64,000 nucleotides of DNA from Baylisascaris procyonis (lineage: Eukaryota > Nematoda > Chromadorea > Rhabditida > Ascarididae), in assembly GCA_037389465.1 (NCBI GenBank), contig JAZARR010000048.1, forward strand, positions 496,001 to 560,000, given 5' to 3'. The first letter of the stretch is position 1. Each line of letters starts with the position of its first letter. The notes beneath the pieces are model-generated. The model had not been told where the DNA came from. It saw only the letters and a program-made list of their open reading frames with translations, and did not search any database. The position numbers and the translations under genes were made by a program. This document shows, piece after piece, positions 14,935 through 26,406 of the stretch.

Positions 14935-14966
<32 letters not shown>

Positions 14967-14969
14967 AGG
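14896..14969 (-). tRNA. tRNA-like copy, anticodon GCT
   Basis: The plus strand reads GGTTAGCAGCCG, giving loop CTGCTAA and anticodon GCT (Ser by the code). It lacks the long variable arm of a true tRNA-Ser. The acceptor is of the C1 type, so 1:72 is unpaired. Best regarded as a mutated tRNA-Asn copy. Confidence 0.55.
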
Positions 14970-15097
14970 CCTCGAGTCGGGTCTCATCCTGAAATGTCCT
15001 AGAGATACTCCGTTATGAGCTTTTCTCAAAAAAGGCTGATGATGGGCATTCCTGCCTGGGAAGTTCTTCAACCTGGAATGAAAAAGCCGCTCCCGGA

Positions 15098-15158
<61 letters not shown>

Positions 15159-15289
15159 AGGCCTCGAGTCGGGTCTCATCCTGAAATGTCCTAGAGATGC
15201 TCCGTTATGAGGCTTTCTCAAAAAAGGCTGATGATGGGCATTCCTGCCTGGGAAGTTTTTCAACCTGGAATGAAAAAGCCGCTCCCGGA

Positions 15290-15350
<61 letters not shown>

Positions 15351-15509
15351 AGCTCGGCAGTCAGATCTCATCCTGAAATGTTCTACAGATACTCCGTCAT
15401 GTTCTCTGAGCTTTTCTCAAAAAAGGCTGATGATGGGCATCCCTGCCTGCGAAGTTTTTCTTCCTGGAATAATAGAATGCCGCTCCCGGGTGGGCTTGAA
15501 CCACCAACT

Positions 15510-15551
<42 letters not shown>

Positions 15552-15682
15552 AGGCCTCGAGTCGGGTCTCATCCTGAAATGTCCTAGAGATGCTCCGTTA
15601 TGAGGTTTTCTCAAAAAAGGCTGATGATGGGCATTCCTGCCTGGGAAGTTTTTCAACCTGGAATGAAAAAGCCGCTCCCGGA

Positions 15683-15735
<53 letters not shown>

Positions 15736-15877
15736 CCCACGGAAGCTCGGGAGTCAGATCTCATCCTGAAATGTTCTACAGATACTCCGTTATGTTCTCT
15801 GAGCTTTTCTCAAAAAAGGCTGATGATGGGCATCCCTGCCTGCGAAGTTTTTCTTCCTGGAATAATAGAATGCCGCT

Positions 15878-15918
<41 letters not shown>

Positions 15919-16074
15919 TACGCGCTAACCGATTGCGCCACGGAAGCTCGAGAGTCATATCTCATCCTCAAATGTTCTACAGATACTCCGTCATGTTCTG
16001 AGAGGTTTTCTCAAAAACCGCTGATGATGGGCATCCCTGCCTGCGAAGTTTTTCAACCTGAAACAAAAGAATGC

Positions 16075-16148
16075 CGCTCCCGTTTGGGCTTGAGCCACCA
16101 ACCTTTCGGTTAAGAGCCGAACGCGCTGACCGATTGCGCCACGGAAGC
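16075..16148 (-). tRNA. tRNA-like copy, anticodon CTT
   Basis: Same anticodon change (CTT) and same D-loop change as the copy at 13718. The displacement (2357 bp) is shared by its neighbours (13517/15874 and 13912/16269), so both come from one mutation followed by block duplication. Confidence 0.6.
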
Positions 16149-16282
16149 TCGCGAGTCAGATCTCGTCCTGGAATTTTCTACAGATACTCCGTTATGAGGT
16201 TTTCTCAAAAAAGGCTGATGATGGGCATCCCTGCCTGCGAAGTTTTTCAACCTGGAATAATATAATGCCGCTCCCGGGTGGG

Positions 16283-16338
<56 letters not shown>

Positions 16339-16476
16339 AGCTCGAGAGTCAGATCTCATCCTGAAATGTTCTACAGATACTCCGTTATGTTCTGAGAGCT
16401 TTTGTCAAGAAAGACCGATGATGGACATTCCTGCCTGCGAAGTTTTTCAACCTGGAATGAAGAAAACCGGTCCCGA

Positions 16477-16537
<61 letters not shown>

Positions 16538-16676
16538 AGCTCGCGAGACAGATCTCATCCTGGAACGTTCTACAGATACTCCGTTATGTTCTCAGAGCTT
16601 TTTTGAAAAAAGACCGATGATGGACATTCCTGCCTGCGAAGTTTTCCAACCTGGAATGAAGAAAACCGCTCCCGGA

Positions 16677-16714
<38 letters not shown>

Positions 16715-16887
16715 ACGCTAACCGATTGCGCCACGGAAGCTCGCGAGTCAGATTTCATCCTGGAATTTTCTACAGATACTCCTTTATGAGGTTTTCTCAA
16801 AAAAGGCTGATGATGGGCATCCCTGCCTGGGAAGTTTTTCAACCTGGAATGAAAAAACCGCTGCCGGATGGGCTTGAACCACCAACT

Positions 16888-16929
<42 letters not shown>

Positions 16930-17060
16930 AGGCGTCGAGTCGGGTCTCATCCTGAAATGTCGTAGAGATACTCCGTTATGAGGTTTTCTCAAAAAAGGCT
17001 GATGATGGGCATTCCTGCCTGCGAAGTTTTTCAACCTGGAATGAAAAAGCCGCTCCCGGA

Positions 17061-17121
<61 letters not shown>

Positions 17122-17286
17122 AGCTCGAGAGTCATATCTCATCCTCAAATGTTCTACAGATACTCCGTTATGTTCTGAGAGGTTTTCTCAAAAACCGCTG
17201 ATGATGGGCATCCATGCCTGCGAAGTTTTTCTACCTGAAATAAAAGAATGCCGCTCCCGTTTGGGCTTGAGCCACCAACCTTTCGT

Positions 17287-17322
<36 letters not shown>

Positions 17323-17459
17323 AGCTCGCGAGTCAGATCTCGTCCTGGAATTTTCTACAGATACTCCGTTATGAGGTTTTCTCAAAAAAGGCTGATGATG
17401 GGCATCCCTGCCTGCGAAGTTTTTCAACCTGGAATAATATAATGCCGCTCCCGGGTGGG

Positions 17460-17515
<56 letters not shown>

Positions 17516-17670
17516 AGCTCGAGAGTCAGATCTCATCCTGAAATGTTCTACAGATACTCCGTTATGTTCTGAGAGCTTTTGTCAAGAAAGACCGATGATG
17601 GACATTCCTGCCTGCGAAATTTTTCAACCTGGAATGAAAAAAACCGCTCCCGATGGGCTTGAACCACCAT

Positions 17671-17714
<44 letters not shown>

Positions 17715-17852
17715 AGCTCGAGAGTCAGATCTCATCCTGAAATGTTCTACAGATACTCGGTCATGTTCTAAGGGCTTTTTTGAAAAAAGACCGATGATGG
17801 GCATTCCTGCCTGCGAAGCTTTTCAACCTGGAATGAAAAAGCCGCTCCCGGA

Positions 17853-17913
<61 letters not shown>

Positions 17914-18044
17914 AGGCCTCGAGTCGGGTCTCATCCTGAAATGTCCTACAGATACTCCGTTATGAGGTTTTCTCAAAAAAGGCTGATGATGGGCATTCCT
18001 GCCTGCGAAGCTTTTCAACCTGGAATGAAAAAGCCGCTCCCGGA

Positions 18045-18105
<61 letters not shown>

Positions 18106-18439
18106 AGCTCGAGAGTCATATCTCATCCTCAAATGTTCTACAGATACTCCGTTATGTTCTGAGAGGTTTTCTCAAAAACCGCTGATGATGGGCATCCCTG
18201 CCTGCGAAGTTTTTCAACCTGAAATAAAAGAATGCCCCTCCCGTTTGGGCTTGAGCCACCAACCTTTCGTTTAACAGCCGAACGCGCTAACCGATTGCGG
18301 CACGGAAGCTCGCGAGTCAGATCTCATCCTGGAATTTTCTACAGATACTCCGTTATGAGGTTTTCTCAAAAAAGGCTGATGATGGGCATCCCTGCCTGCG
18401 AAGTTTTTCATCCTGGAATAATAGAATGCCGCTCCCGGA

Positions 18440-18482
<43 letters not shown>

Positions 18483-18623
18483 GACCGATTGCGCCACGGA
18501 AGCTCGCGAGTCAGATCTCGTCCTGGAATTTTCTACAGATACTGCGTTATGAGGTTTTCTCAAAAAAGGCTGATGATGGGCATCCCTGCCTGCGAAGTTT
18601 TTCAACCTGGAATAATATAATGC

Positions 18624-18627
18624 CGCT

Positions 18628-18694
<67 letters not shown>

Positions 18695-18697
18695 AGC
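18624..18697 (-). tRNA. tRNA-Asn(GTT), fully paired copy
   Basis: Perfect cloverleaf apart from one acceptor T-G, near the right end of the array. The T6 run lies 57 nt downstream of the tRNA 3' end on the minus strand. Confidence 0.87.
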
Positions 18698-18824
18698 TCG
18701 GGAGTCAGATCTCATCCTGAAATGTTCTACAGATACTCCGTTATGTTCTGAGAGGTTTTCTCAAAAAGGGCTGATGATGGGAATTCCTGCCTGCCAAGTT
18801 TTTCAACCTGGAATGATAGAATGC

Positions 18825-18851
18825 CGCTCCCGGGTGGGCTTGAACCACCAT

Positions 18852-18895
<44 letters not shown>

Positions 18896-18898
18896 AGC
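18825..18898 (-). tRNA. tRNA-Asn(GTT), last array copy
   Basis: First transcribed unit from the right edge. All stems pair; a single change sits in the variable loop (AGGAT instead of AGGTT). The spacer to its right starts normally and loses similarity around 18,960. Confidence 0.83.
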
Positions 18899-19034
18899 TC
18901 GAAAGTCAGATCTCATCCTGAAATGTTCCACAGATACTCGGTCATGTTCTGAGGGCTTTTCGTGAAAAACATTGATGATGGGCATTCCTAGTTGCGAAGT
19001 GCTTGGGTCGCTTTCGTTCTCTATTCAATGTTCT

Positions 19035-19105
19035 GCGCGAAGGTTTGAACTGTGGATGCCGGTGCTCACAACACCGAAATTGTAACGAACTGCACCATCC
19101 GTGAT
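19035..19105 (-). pseudogene. tRNA-derived relic (anticodon-like GTG)
   Basis: On the minus strand this reads as a worn tRNA: an A-box-like TGGTGCAGTTCG, a perfect 5-bp anticodon stem CGGTG/CACCG around loop TTGTGAG, and a B-box-like AGTTCAAACCT. Acceptor pairing is not convincing. It could be an old tRNA copy or a SINE head. Confidence 0.35.
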
Positions 19106-19247
19106 GCCGCAGTGTGCGTCGCCCGAAAATTGACGAGATGTAGGGAAATCAGCGAAGGTTCTTCACATACGAATGTCTTGAGGCTTCGTTATAAACCTGT
19201 TCGGCGTAGTGGTTCGCAAATTTCCACCTCAAATACTGAAGCAAGAC

Positions 19248-19320
19248 CGATCCTGGCTGTGCTTAAACCACTATCTTTCGATTAACAGTCGAACGCGCTA
19301 ATGGATTGCGTCACAGAAGC
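19248..19320 (-). pseudogene. diverged tRNA-Asn copy outside the array
   Basis: Clearly related to the array tRNA but heavily diverged. Anticodon GTT is kept. The anticodon stem is TTCGA/TCGAA, where a G-C pair has become A-T, and an acceptor pair is likewise changed on both sides (C-G to T-A). The T stem no longer pairs. It marks the decayed right border of the array. Confidence 0.6.
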
Positions 19321-19329
19321 GCTGATCTG

Positions 19330-20280
19330 ATTGATTGCTCTCCCCCCTCTTGTTCCAATTCTCTATTTTTTGAGGAAGAGACTGATTCACTGCAGTGCGC
19401 GAACTTCTTTGGACGTAGGTTTTAATGAGGCTCTTTCTACATGAAGCACGTTGTGGCGAGTTATTAGCTTTTTGTTTTGCGTGAGCGCTTGATCTCTCAA
19501 AGCAGCATGGAATTTGATTTTCTTTTTTGGCCTTCCAGCCGGCCATAAGGGTTATTACTTCTACGACGAAACGTGATAAGGCTCGATTTTTGAACGTATA
19601 ATGTGGTTTATTGTGTTCCAAGAATTCGTCTTCGACATAACAACTTTGTTTTTGCCAGTGAGGCGTAAAAATGAAAATACAGATGAGGTTAACATTGCAT
19701 CGGTCGCACATATAATGCAACTGGGTAGGTATCCATACGTGTAACGTTTCAAATGGCTTGATGAGAGCGTGGAAGAAGCTGAATTGAGTTTGATAATACA
19801 TGTGAAAGAATAGCGCTGACTGCAGCTGCAAACCAACAGGCAAGAGAGCCAGAGAAGATTAAATCACCGAATATCATGATTGCCACTGAACCGTTTGTCT
19901 GTCTCTCGAAACTCCTGTGATTGGTAAGTATTATGGTGTTTCCGGAGAATCTATTTATTATTTCACTTACTCGATTGGTTTGGAATCTTCAGTCACTATT
20001 TTTTGATCTGCTGCTTGCAGTAAAACAAAGTATTTACAAGCAACTGCAGTCATCGCTCAGTGGAGGGGAGGTGAAGAAATGCTGTGCAATTTTCGTTCTT
20101 TTCGAATTGTGGAATTTGGTTCCCTCGACAATAAATGCCCTTCGCATTGATTCAGTGAACGAAAATTTCTCATGACGAGAAACGCAACCACAGTTGGTAT
20201 AGTCAAGGGCTAGACAAACAAACATCCACACAGTTGCACTAGGAGAGCCATCTCAGCCATTTTGAAAGTGCAAAATACAT
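19330..20280. other. no gene recognised
   Basis: Short overlapping reading frames on both strands, with no recognisable domain and no clear splice-bounded exon. I see nothing functional here. Confidence 0.5.
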
Positions 20281-20289
20281 TTATTCACA

Positions 20290-21180
20290 TTATTTGCCTT
20301 TACGCAGCATTAATAGTGATAGTAGCAGAAGTAGCAGAACTTGATGCAGCAGTTAACTAGTGCTAGTACAGGATTAGTACTAGTTGAATGTTACTGCTAC
20401 TGCCGACACAAGAAGTAGTAGCAACATTGTAATATCACTGCTGTAACCTGTACTGCCGATACCGCCACTATTACTTCTATGATGCTATTGCAACTGTTAC
20501 TGTTTTTGCTGCTACTATTGATAACGACTACTGGGGCTCCATTACTACCACTACTGCCGATACTACTGCTGCTACCACTACTATTGCTACTGCTACACCT
20601 ATTGATAGTGCCCATACGACTGCTGCTAGTCACTGCAGCAATTACCAAGGCGACTATTACTGCTGTTACGAAAACTACTACTTGTACCATTATTGCTATT
20701 GTTTTTATAACTACTACTTCTACTTTTTTCTACTACTTCTTCTTCTGCCACTTCGTCACTATTCTTGTAACTACTGCTTTTTCTGCTTCTATTTCTGCTT
20801 TGTTATAACCATTACTTTGTCTAGTGCTACTGTTATTGTGTCGTGACTGCTGCTTCTTCCGCTGCTATGGATAGTGTTATTCCAACTTCTTCTACCATCA
20901 CATTGCCACTTTACGGCTGTCACTTTTTTTCACTTCAATATGTACCATTGTTTTGACTATTACTGTAATATTATTGTACTGTTATTGCTGCTGTTATTCC
21001 ATCCACTCCCTTTACTGTTCTTGAGACCGTCACTATCACTAATACCACCCCCAGTATTATTTCTACTGCTGCTTTTGCTACTGCCACTGTAATACCGGTG
21101 CTGCTACTCTTGTTACTGCTACTGTTACTACTGTGCCAGCGTTGTTGTACTTCTACTGTTGTTATTACTATCAGCGTTGC
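20290..21180. repeat. degenerate trinucleotide (ACT/GCT-rich) tract
   Basis: About 0.9 kb of imperfect three-base periodicity rich in ACT, GCT and ATT (AGT/AGC on the other strand). It produces long low-complexity frames (Leu/Thr-rich on plus, Ser-rich on minus) that should not be read as proteins. Confidence 0.75.
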
Positions 21181-21189
21181 GCTGAGTAT

Positions 21190-23490
21190 CAAACATGCTC
21201 CCAGGTATCGGGCAGATGTTCATTCTGCTCAAAAGAGAATCTAATTTGAAAACGGCATTGATTTGCGCACATACCTTGATCGTCGTCTTCTTTAAAATAA
21301 TTGTGCCTCCATCCTCGTAAATGGAAAAAAACGTAATACATTGGTAACTTTGTATACATCTTCACAAGTTTTGTTAAAATTCAGGGTGCATCGCTTTTCT
21401 CTTTAGTAGCCAGAGAACCCATAACACTAGCGTAGATATTTATTTGCCTTCAGCGCGCATATGACGTAACATCGACAGACTGTTGCGGTGGAGAGGGCGG
21501 CTTGTCTTCAGAGAGCTTTCATGGACGTACAGGTAAATGGCACCATAAAGCAATGCCCTCATCGGCCTGTATACACAGCACCCACAATCGCCTTCATGCT
21601 CACTATACAACGCCAACAGAACGCTCTTTATACAGGTCAATCATATCACTCCCCCATTTTAACCTCGTAGTACTCAAGGTGGCTTTTAATACGTTCCCAA
21701 CTACCTGACCAATTCATTAGAAAGTTTGCCGAATTATCTATGCGTTGAGTTTTATACGGATCATAAATGCTTTTAAAGACAAAGTCCAACCGATTCAAAT
21801 GAGCAGTTTGTCATAATGTCACAATCAAAAAATTGTTTAGTGCATCACGATGGCCCGATTCATTTGGGAGCACTTCTAAACATATTGGATGCATTATTTG
21901 ACCCCAATATCGAACGCTATTGTGGGAATGTCAATTGCAACATGTTGTATGCCCATTCAACTAATGCGCTGTCCGAGCCATTCGAAATATCCAGCTAGTA
22001 TTCCTAACTAAACAGAATTTGTGGTTTTAAAAGTGAAATGGGAACTTGGACACGCCAGAATTGAAAAGCTTCAGCAACATTAAATAGAACATTCACTCTT
22101 GCTCTAGCGCACGTGCGTTCAGATGTGAAATTTCTTTTAATGCAAGATTGTTTAGCTATAAAACGAAGTTCCTGATCAAAAGTTGCGCTTGTGAGCTTCT
22201 TGTAAAGCTCATGTGGACATTATAAATGTCCTATTGTAGCTAACGATCGATGAAGACAACAAATAAATTTCAATATGTGAAGGCTGGCAATGTGAACTCA
22301 ACATGAATAAGTTTCGCAACGGATTTCATCCACTTGCGTAGACCGATGAACGAGTGCACTCATTTTTAACCAACGCAAAATAATAGTTTCCAAAGAGGCG
22401 TTTCTCGATTAGAAGCCTGGAAATATTAGTTGAGCCTCGAGAGTGATTTGTAAAGGTGGGCCGATTGAAACGATTCCACCGATCCTTTTTTGAGCATCTA
22501 TTTTTATCCGTCATCCGGTCAATAGCTGAGCCACTTACCGGTCGATTTTCTGTCCTCCGACAACATGTTTTCATAGGGATGAATCAACGGCCAGACGAGA
22601 AGCTGTGTTTAAGCAGATCGGACGCTCCGATCTTACTGTACATCGGCTTTCCATTATGGCATCGTTATTCATGCGCTTCGGAATTAGGCGGCTTATAATT
22701 GCAAAAGATTTCAGGACGTAAAATCGAGCACGTCGTGTGATTTCCTGTTCACTGAAACAGTAAAAAGGTACTTTTCGATGGGCTGCTGTCAACCTTCAGA
22801 AATTACAAATGAAGCCTAGTCTATGACTCCATTTCGTCACTTCTGGTGCCATTATACGGGGGTGAAGAAATAATTGCGAAGTTGTGGCATGATGATTGAA
22901 TCGTGCCGCAAAGCGTTTGTGAGTTCCCACGTAGTTGCGTAACCCGGGGTCACGCGTCCTTTCCTGTCGTAGTCTCATTGCGCGGTTGCACAGCAAACGG
23001 CTGCCCCTCCCTCCAATGAGCTTTGCGCTGACCTTTTCAACTTGTCTATATAAAAACGTTATGTGATGCTGCTCCGATGATTTACAATGGTTAAATTTCT
23101 GTGTGATATTTATGTGTAGAGTAAGCTCTAAAATATACTGTCATTTGCATGAAAGTTGATGTACATGTCTCCTCATCACCTAGCGGTCTTACCTGATCTC
23201 TTACTTGTTCTAATATTCAAACTTCAAAAAGTGGTGCTAGAACATGGCAGGACTTTATTTATCGCAGATTATTAGCATAGCTCAACTTCCATAACATTTT
23301 GCAGTCAACGACTTCTTTTCGAAACCCTTTTAAATCTGCGTTTTACACTCGCATTTTTGAAAACTATTAGAATAGGGCTACTTGGATTTTATATTCATTA
23401 GGCTGCACTAAATGATCCTGGGTCATAATTTTATTAATAATCTTCCTCCTCGAAAAAATATGCACATATTGAGGAGAAGGAGATTTTGAT
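21190..23490. other. no gene recognised
   Basis: AT-rich sequence. One 60-residue frame with an ATG at 21,816 looks mildly protein-like but has no splice or family support. A TATA-like TATATAAAAA lies near 23,046 with no gene I can attach to it. Confidence 0.45.
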
Positions 23491-23499
23491 TACACAGCT

Positions 23500-23508
23500 T
23501 ATAAAAGG
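23500..23508 (+). promoter_or_regulatory. TATA box of bZIP gene candidate
   Basis: TATAAAAGG about 175 bp upstream of the proposed start codon at 23,684. Position and orientation fit a core promoter with a 5' leader. Confidence 0.4.
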
Positions 23509-23683
23509 ACCCGTCTTTAAAACTCTCCTAAATGGAGTTCCCCTATAACCGTCTGCCACCAGTTAGGGCCAAATTTAGGTTATCTCCTGTTTTTGTGGAG
23601 ATCGTTCTTCAGCAGATATTTGCCTACTTGCATTTCAGAAGTGTAATAGCGGCTACAAAGTGTCGTTTCAGAGAAAGGTGGAA

Positions 23684-24150
23684 ATGGCTGCTGATGGAGA
23701 TCGTAACAGTGAAGGTGTGCAGTCATCATCTGTTACCCATCAGATGCAGCACAGAAATGAAACTCTTTCTGGTGGTGATGTCTATACAACCGCTTCGACC
23801 AGCTTCTCTAAAACATCATCGCTCGGTCTTTTGGGCCAAACGTTAGTTCCACTATCGAAACTTACAGCGAAGAAGCGCTCACAATCAGCGAATTGTTCAG
23901 ACAGTTTGCATTTCGGAATATGCGAAAAGGAGGAAATTAATGAAGAGGCGTCATCATCAACAACACAGTTCGACTGCAAACATGCACTCCTATCACCTCT
24001 TACTTCAGCGAAACGCTTATGTGTGCTAAGCGAGCATTTAGCGGTAATGCGAGATGAACTTCATCAAGGTGCAGCGCCTATCCTTGTTGACCACAGCGCT
24101 ATCACACCGTTCAAACGGATCGATTTGATGCTGCTATCGAATAATTATAG
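23684..24150 (+). CDS. candidate first exon of bZIP gene
   Basis: Open frame from an ATG at 23,684, starting MAADGDRNSEG. It lies 12 bases after a TTTCAG that could be a splice or trans-splice acceptor. About 155 codons follow. The segment is Ser/Thr-rich and hydrophilic with a basic KKR patch, typical of a transcription factor N-terminal region, but I recognise no domain. I end it at an AG|GTTTGT donor (phase 2). The frame stays open to 24,295, but the residues after this point look like translated intron. The link to the bZIP exon rests on strand, distance and phase, not on homology. Confidence 0.4.
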
Positions 24151-25595
24151 GTTTGTTTCAGAGAGATGGAAAAACCGTTTCTGCAGTATGTTTTATTTTG
24201 TATCAAAATTTCGCGATGTCATTGTGCATTCCCCATTCGACGATTCAATATTATCAGCTTATACGGTGAAAAGCTTCAGAGCGAAATTTTTATGAATCGA
24301 AAGCGTAATTGATATTCCTTCGCGCTGATGCGGCTGGAAACTAGAATACCCTATTTTAAAAATTGCGGCGAAACTCAGAAATATTCATCGTTGTCAGGCT
24401 GGGATTGCAATTTGAGCTGCGTGCCTGACGTCATTTTGTGGTTTCCTCTGAGATGAACAGTCGCGGACATACCAAATTCTCTTCTCCGTGCTTTCTCATA
24501 ATTTTTTGTGGAAGCGAGCCATAAGAACGATGTAGTTGTGATGTCTGCCTATGCGACAATGTCGATTCATGAGTTACAAAAGCTGGAGCCATGAAATTTG
24601 TTGTGCTTAATTGGCACCTTCAAATCATCCACAAATTTGGTATGTTCCAAGACATGTGGTTGCAGTGGAACAGGGGCGTTCAAATGTGACACGAAATTCT
24701 AAAATCAATTTTTCTCGCAATTCGTGTATAGACCAAAGCAGAATCTGTGTTAAGATTTGGTAACCAGTCGGTTCTGTAAGAAAACACATTTTAAAGCATA
24801 GTGCTGTTGATTGTTGCTTGCGCGCTGCCGACCCATTCAATTGACGAGTTTTCATTAGGTACTTACTCTTGGCCATTGTTCGTGCAGTAGTCGCTCACTT
24901 GCGTGCATCCTGTGAAGCTCCACCGCACCGTTGTTATTTTAGGAGCTGGTACTATAAGTTACTGCTGATTTTTGTTTCTAACCTCCGAAGGATATGTCAG
25001 CAGGGGGTATGCGCATTGTGTACTTATTGACTACGGTAAAGAAATAGTGCAAATTGCAATCCAACTTCAGTGATTCAGTTTATTCTTATTATTGCATAAA
25101 CCACCTGTATTTTGATGCTGTGAGTTATAGTTCCGTGAACGAAAATGATCTGAAGATGATATCCAACTGTGCTCGAGCGGATTTAGAGATCATTGCTTGA
25201 AGCTTATGCTTGAATGATGAACTTCAATATGCGATTTGTAAATAAAACTACAATATACGAACTTTCGAGGCCTAGGAAATTTTTTGGAGATGCGATGAGT
25301 GGGATAAACAAAAAAGAGCACGTCATTGTGAAAGAAGGCTACTCTGCTCTTCTTGTATGCTTCTTCTTAGAGGGAGACATTCGCAGAAACACTTAACTGA
25401 TAACACAACTCTGCCTCTTTGCACTTAAGCACAACTTAAGGTAAATGTGTCCATTTTGATCTGATCGCTGCATTGAAAAGGTAGTGACTGCGAAAATTTT
25501 GTACATTACATCACTGAAGAAAACCTATTTAAAAACAAGACCTCTTAATTTTAGGATTGGTATTTCCTCAAAATATTGTTGTGTGTTGCTTTCAG

Positions 25596-25647
25596 AGACG
25601 AAGACAGAAATGCTTTTATCAAAGATCACTGCCTTTCTTCTGCAGAG
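25596..25647 (+). CDS. candidate small internal exon of bZIP gene
   Basis: A 52-nt segment between a strong acceptor (GCTTTCAG) and donor (AG|GTAAGC). Entering in phase 2 from the 24,150 donor, it reads RDEDRNAFIKDHCLSSAE with no stop and leaves in phase 0. The consistent phase is the main support. Confidence 0.35.
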
Positions 25648-26297
25648 GTAAGCTTTCTGAGCCTTATCATCTTAGTTTTGTCGACCTGCTCATATTTCAC
25701 ATAAAAAGATCATCAATGGCGAGCTTGATTAATCATAATTTGAGTACTCACAGTTTTGAGAGGAATGTCATCAGGACAGAATGCGTGCTTCGGGGCTCTT
25801 TCTAGCCATTCGTCTCCTCGCTGTCTTGAAAAAAGATTTTGCACTCCTTTTCCAAAGAATCTTCATTATAGTACCTGAATATCTAGACTCTTCTTCCAAA
25901 CCAAAAAGGGTCCTTAGGATATCTTTGTTAATAACGGCAGTTATTATTAAAGGGTGCATTATTGTGGATAGCCTGAACATGATGTGCTTTTCTATTATTG
26001 CTTTTGACAGTTCACTTCACACTCCTGAAGGCCAACTGCGTTTTTCATTTTGCTTTTTGAAGATACCTCGTTACTGAACGGTGTGAAGGAAGCTTTGTTT
26101 TTGTTTCAATGTGTATACATACATCGTATATTGCTTTCCTGATTTGTGTTGTTATTAAAACTTTATTTGCTCAATTTACGCCTGGAATATGTCTTGTGTG
26201 CGCCTAAAACAAGTAATTCGTCATCACCACAAATTTTTTAGATTATCGTTTATCTAAACATTTATAGGAAGCGCGTTGCTGAAATTACGGTGTAGCT

Positions 26298-26406
26298 ATG
26301 GCGTTCCTATTGTTGAATAGAGTACAAGATATGCAGCGTATAGTTAACCCGGGGCAAGCTGCTGCTCTTTATGCTCCTGCCGCCCTTCCCTACTCATCTT
26401 ACATGG
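26298..26406 (+). CDS. candidate Ala/Pro-rich exon of bZIP gene
   Basis: Locally GC-rich frame containing VNPGQAAALYAPAALPYSSY, ending at a possible donor ATGG|GTGTCT in phase 1, which would suit the next exon. The 5' boundary is not clear; the true acceptor may lie between 26,298 and 26,335. Coding is suggested by composition only. Confidence 0.3.

Larger units (their letters stand above)
8691..18960 (-). repeat. tRNA-Asn tandem array, right part (52 units)
   Basis: Continuation of the same array and orientation. Left ends of the copies: 8809, 9001, 9193, 9394, 9593, 9785, 9986, 10187, 10380, 10578, 10769, 10961, 11162, 11352, 11553, 11754, 11948, 12148, 12347, 12539, 12740, 12932, 13124, 13325, 13517, 13718, 13912, 14112, 14304, 14496, 14697, 14896, 15088, 15280, 15481, 15673, 15874, 16075, 16269, 16468, 16667, 16859, 17051, 17252, 17446, 17645, 17843, 18035, 18236, 18430, 18624, 18825. 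This half has a subfamily absent from most of the left half. There the tRNA 5' flank carries an extra GGCCTCGAG or GGCGTCGAG junction, which places C instead of G at tRNA position 1 and unpairs 1:72. Copies with all stems intact include 9193, 9785, 9986, 10961, 11162, 11352, 11553, 11948, 12539, 12740, 13124, 13517, 14112, 15280, 17051, 18035, 18430, 18624 and 18825. The last spacer decays after about 18,960. Confidence 0.95.

Noticed and set aside
1..18960. Many 60-130 residue reading frames on both strands of the array
   Set aside because: They repeat with the ~198 bp unit, run straight through tRNA genes on either strand, and arise because the unit has few stops in some frames.
1..18960. 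CRISPR-like or protein-repeat array
   Set aside because: The unit is ~198 bp with a folded tRNA, the spacers are near-identical rather than unique, and the host DNA is eukaryotic.
1..18960. C/D-box snoRNA in the spacer (CTGATGATG on plus)
   Set aside because: A C-box-like motif is present but no D box and terminal stem at a sensible distance; no support beyond the short motif.
20479..20808. Leu/Thr-rich frame
   Set aside because: It lies entirely in the degenerate trinucleotide tract and is a low-complexity artefact.
23532..23846. 104-residue plus-strand frame upstream of the bZIP exons
   Set aside because: It overlaps the better frame starting at 23,684 in another phase and has no domain; probably a shadow.
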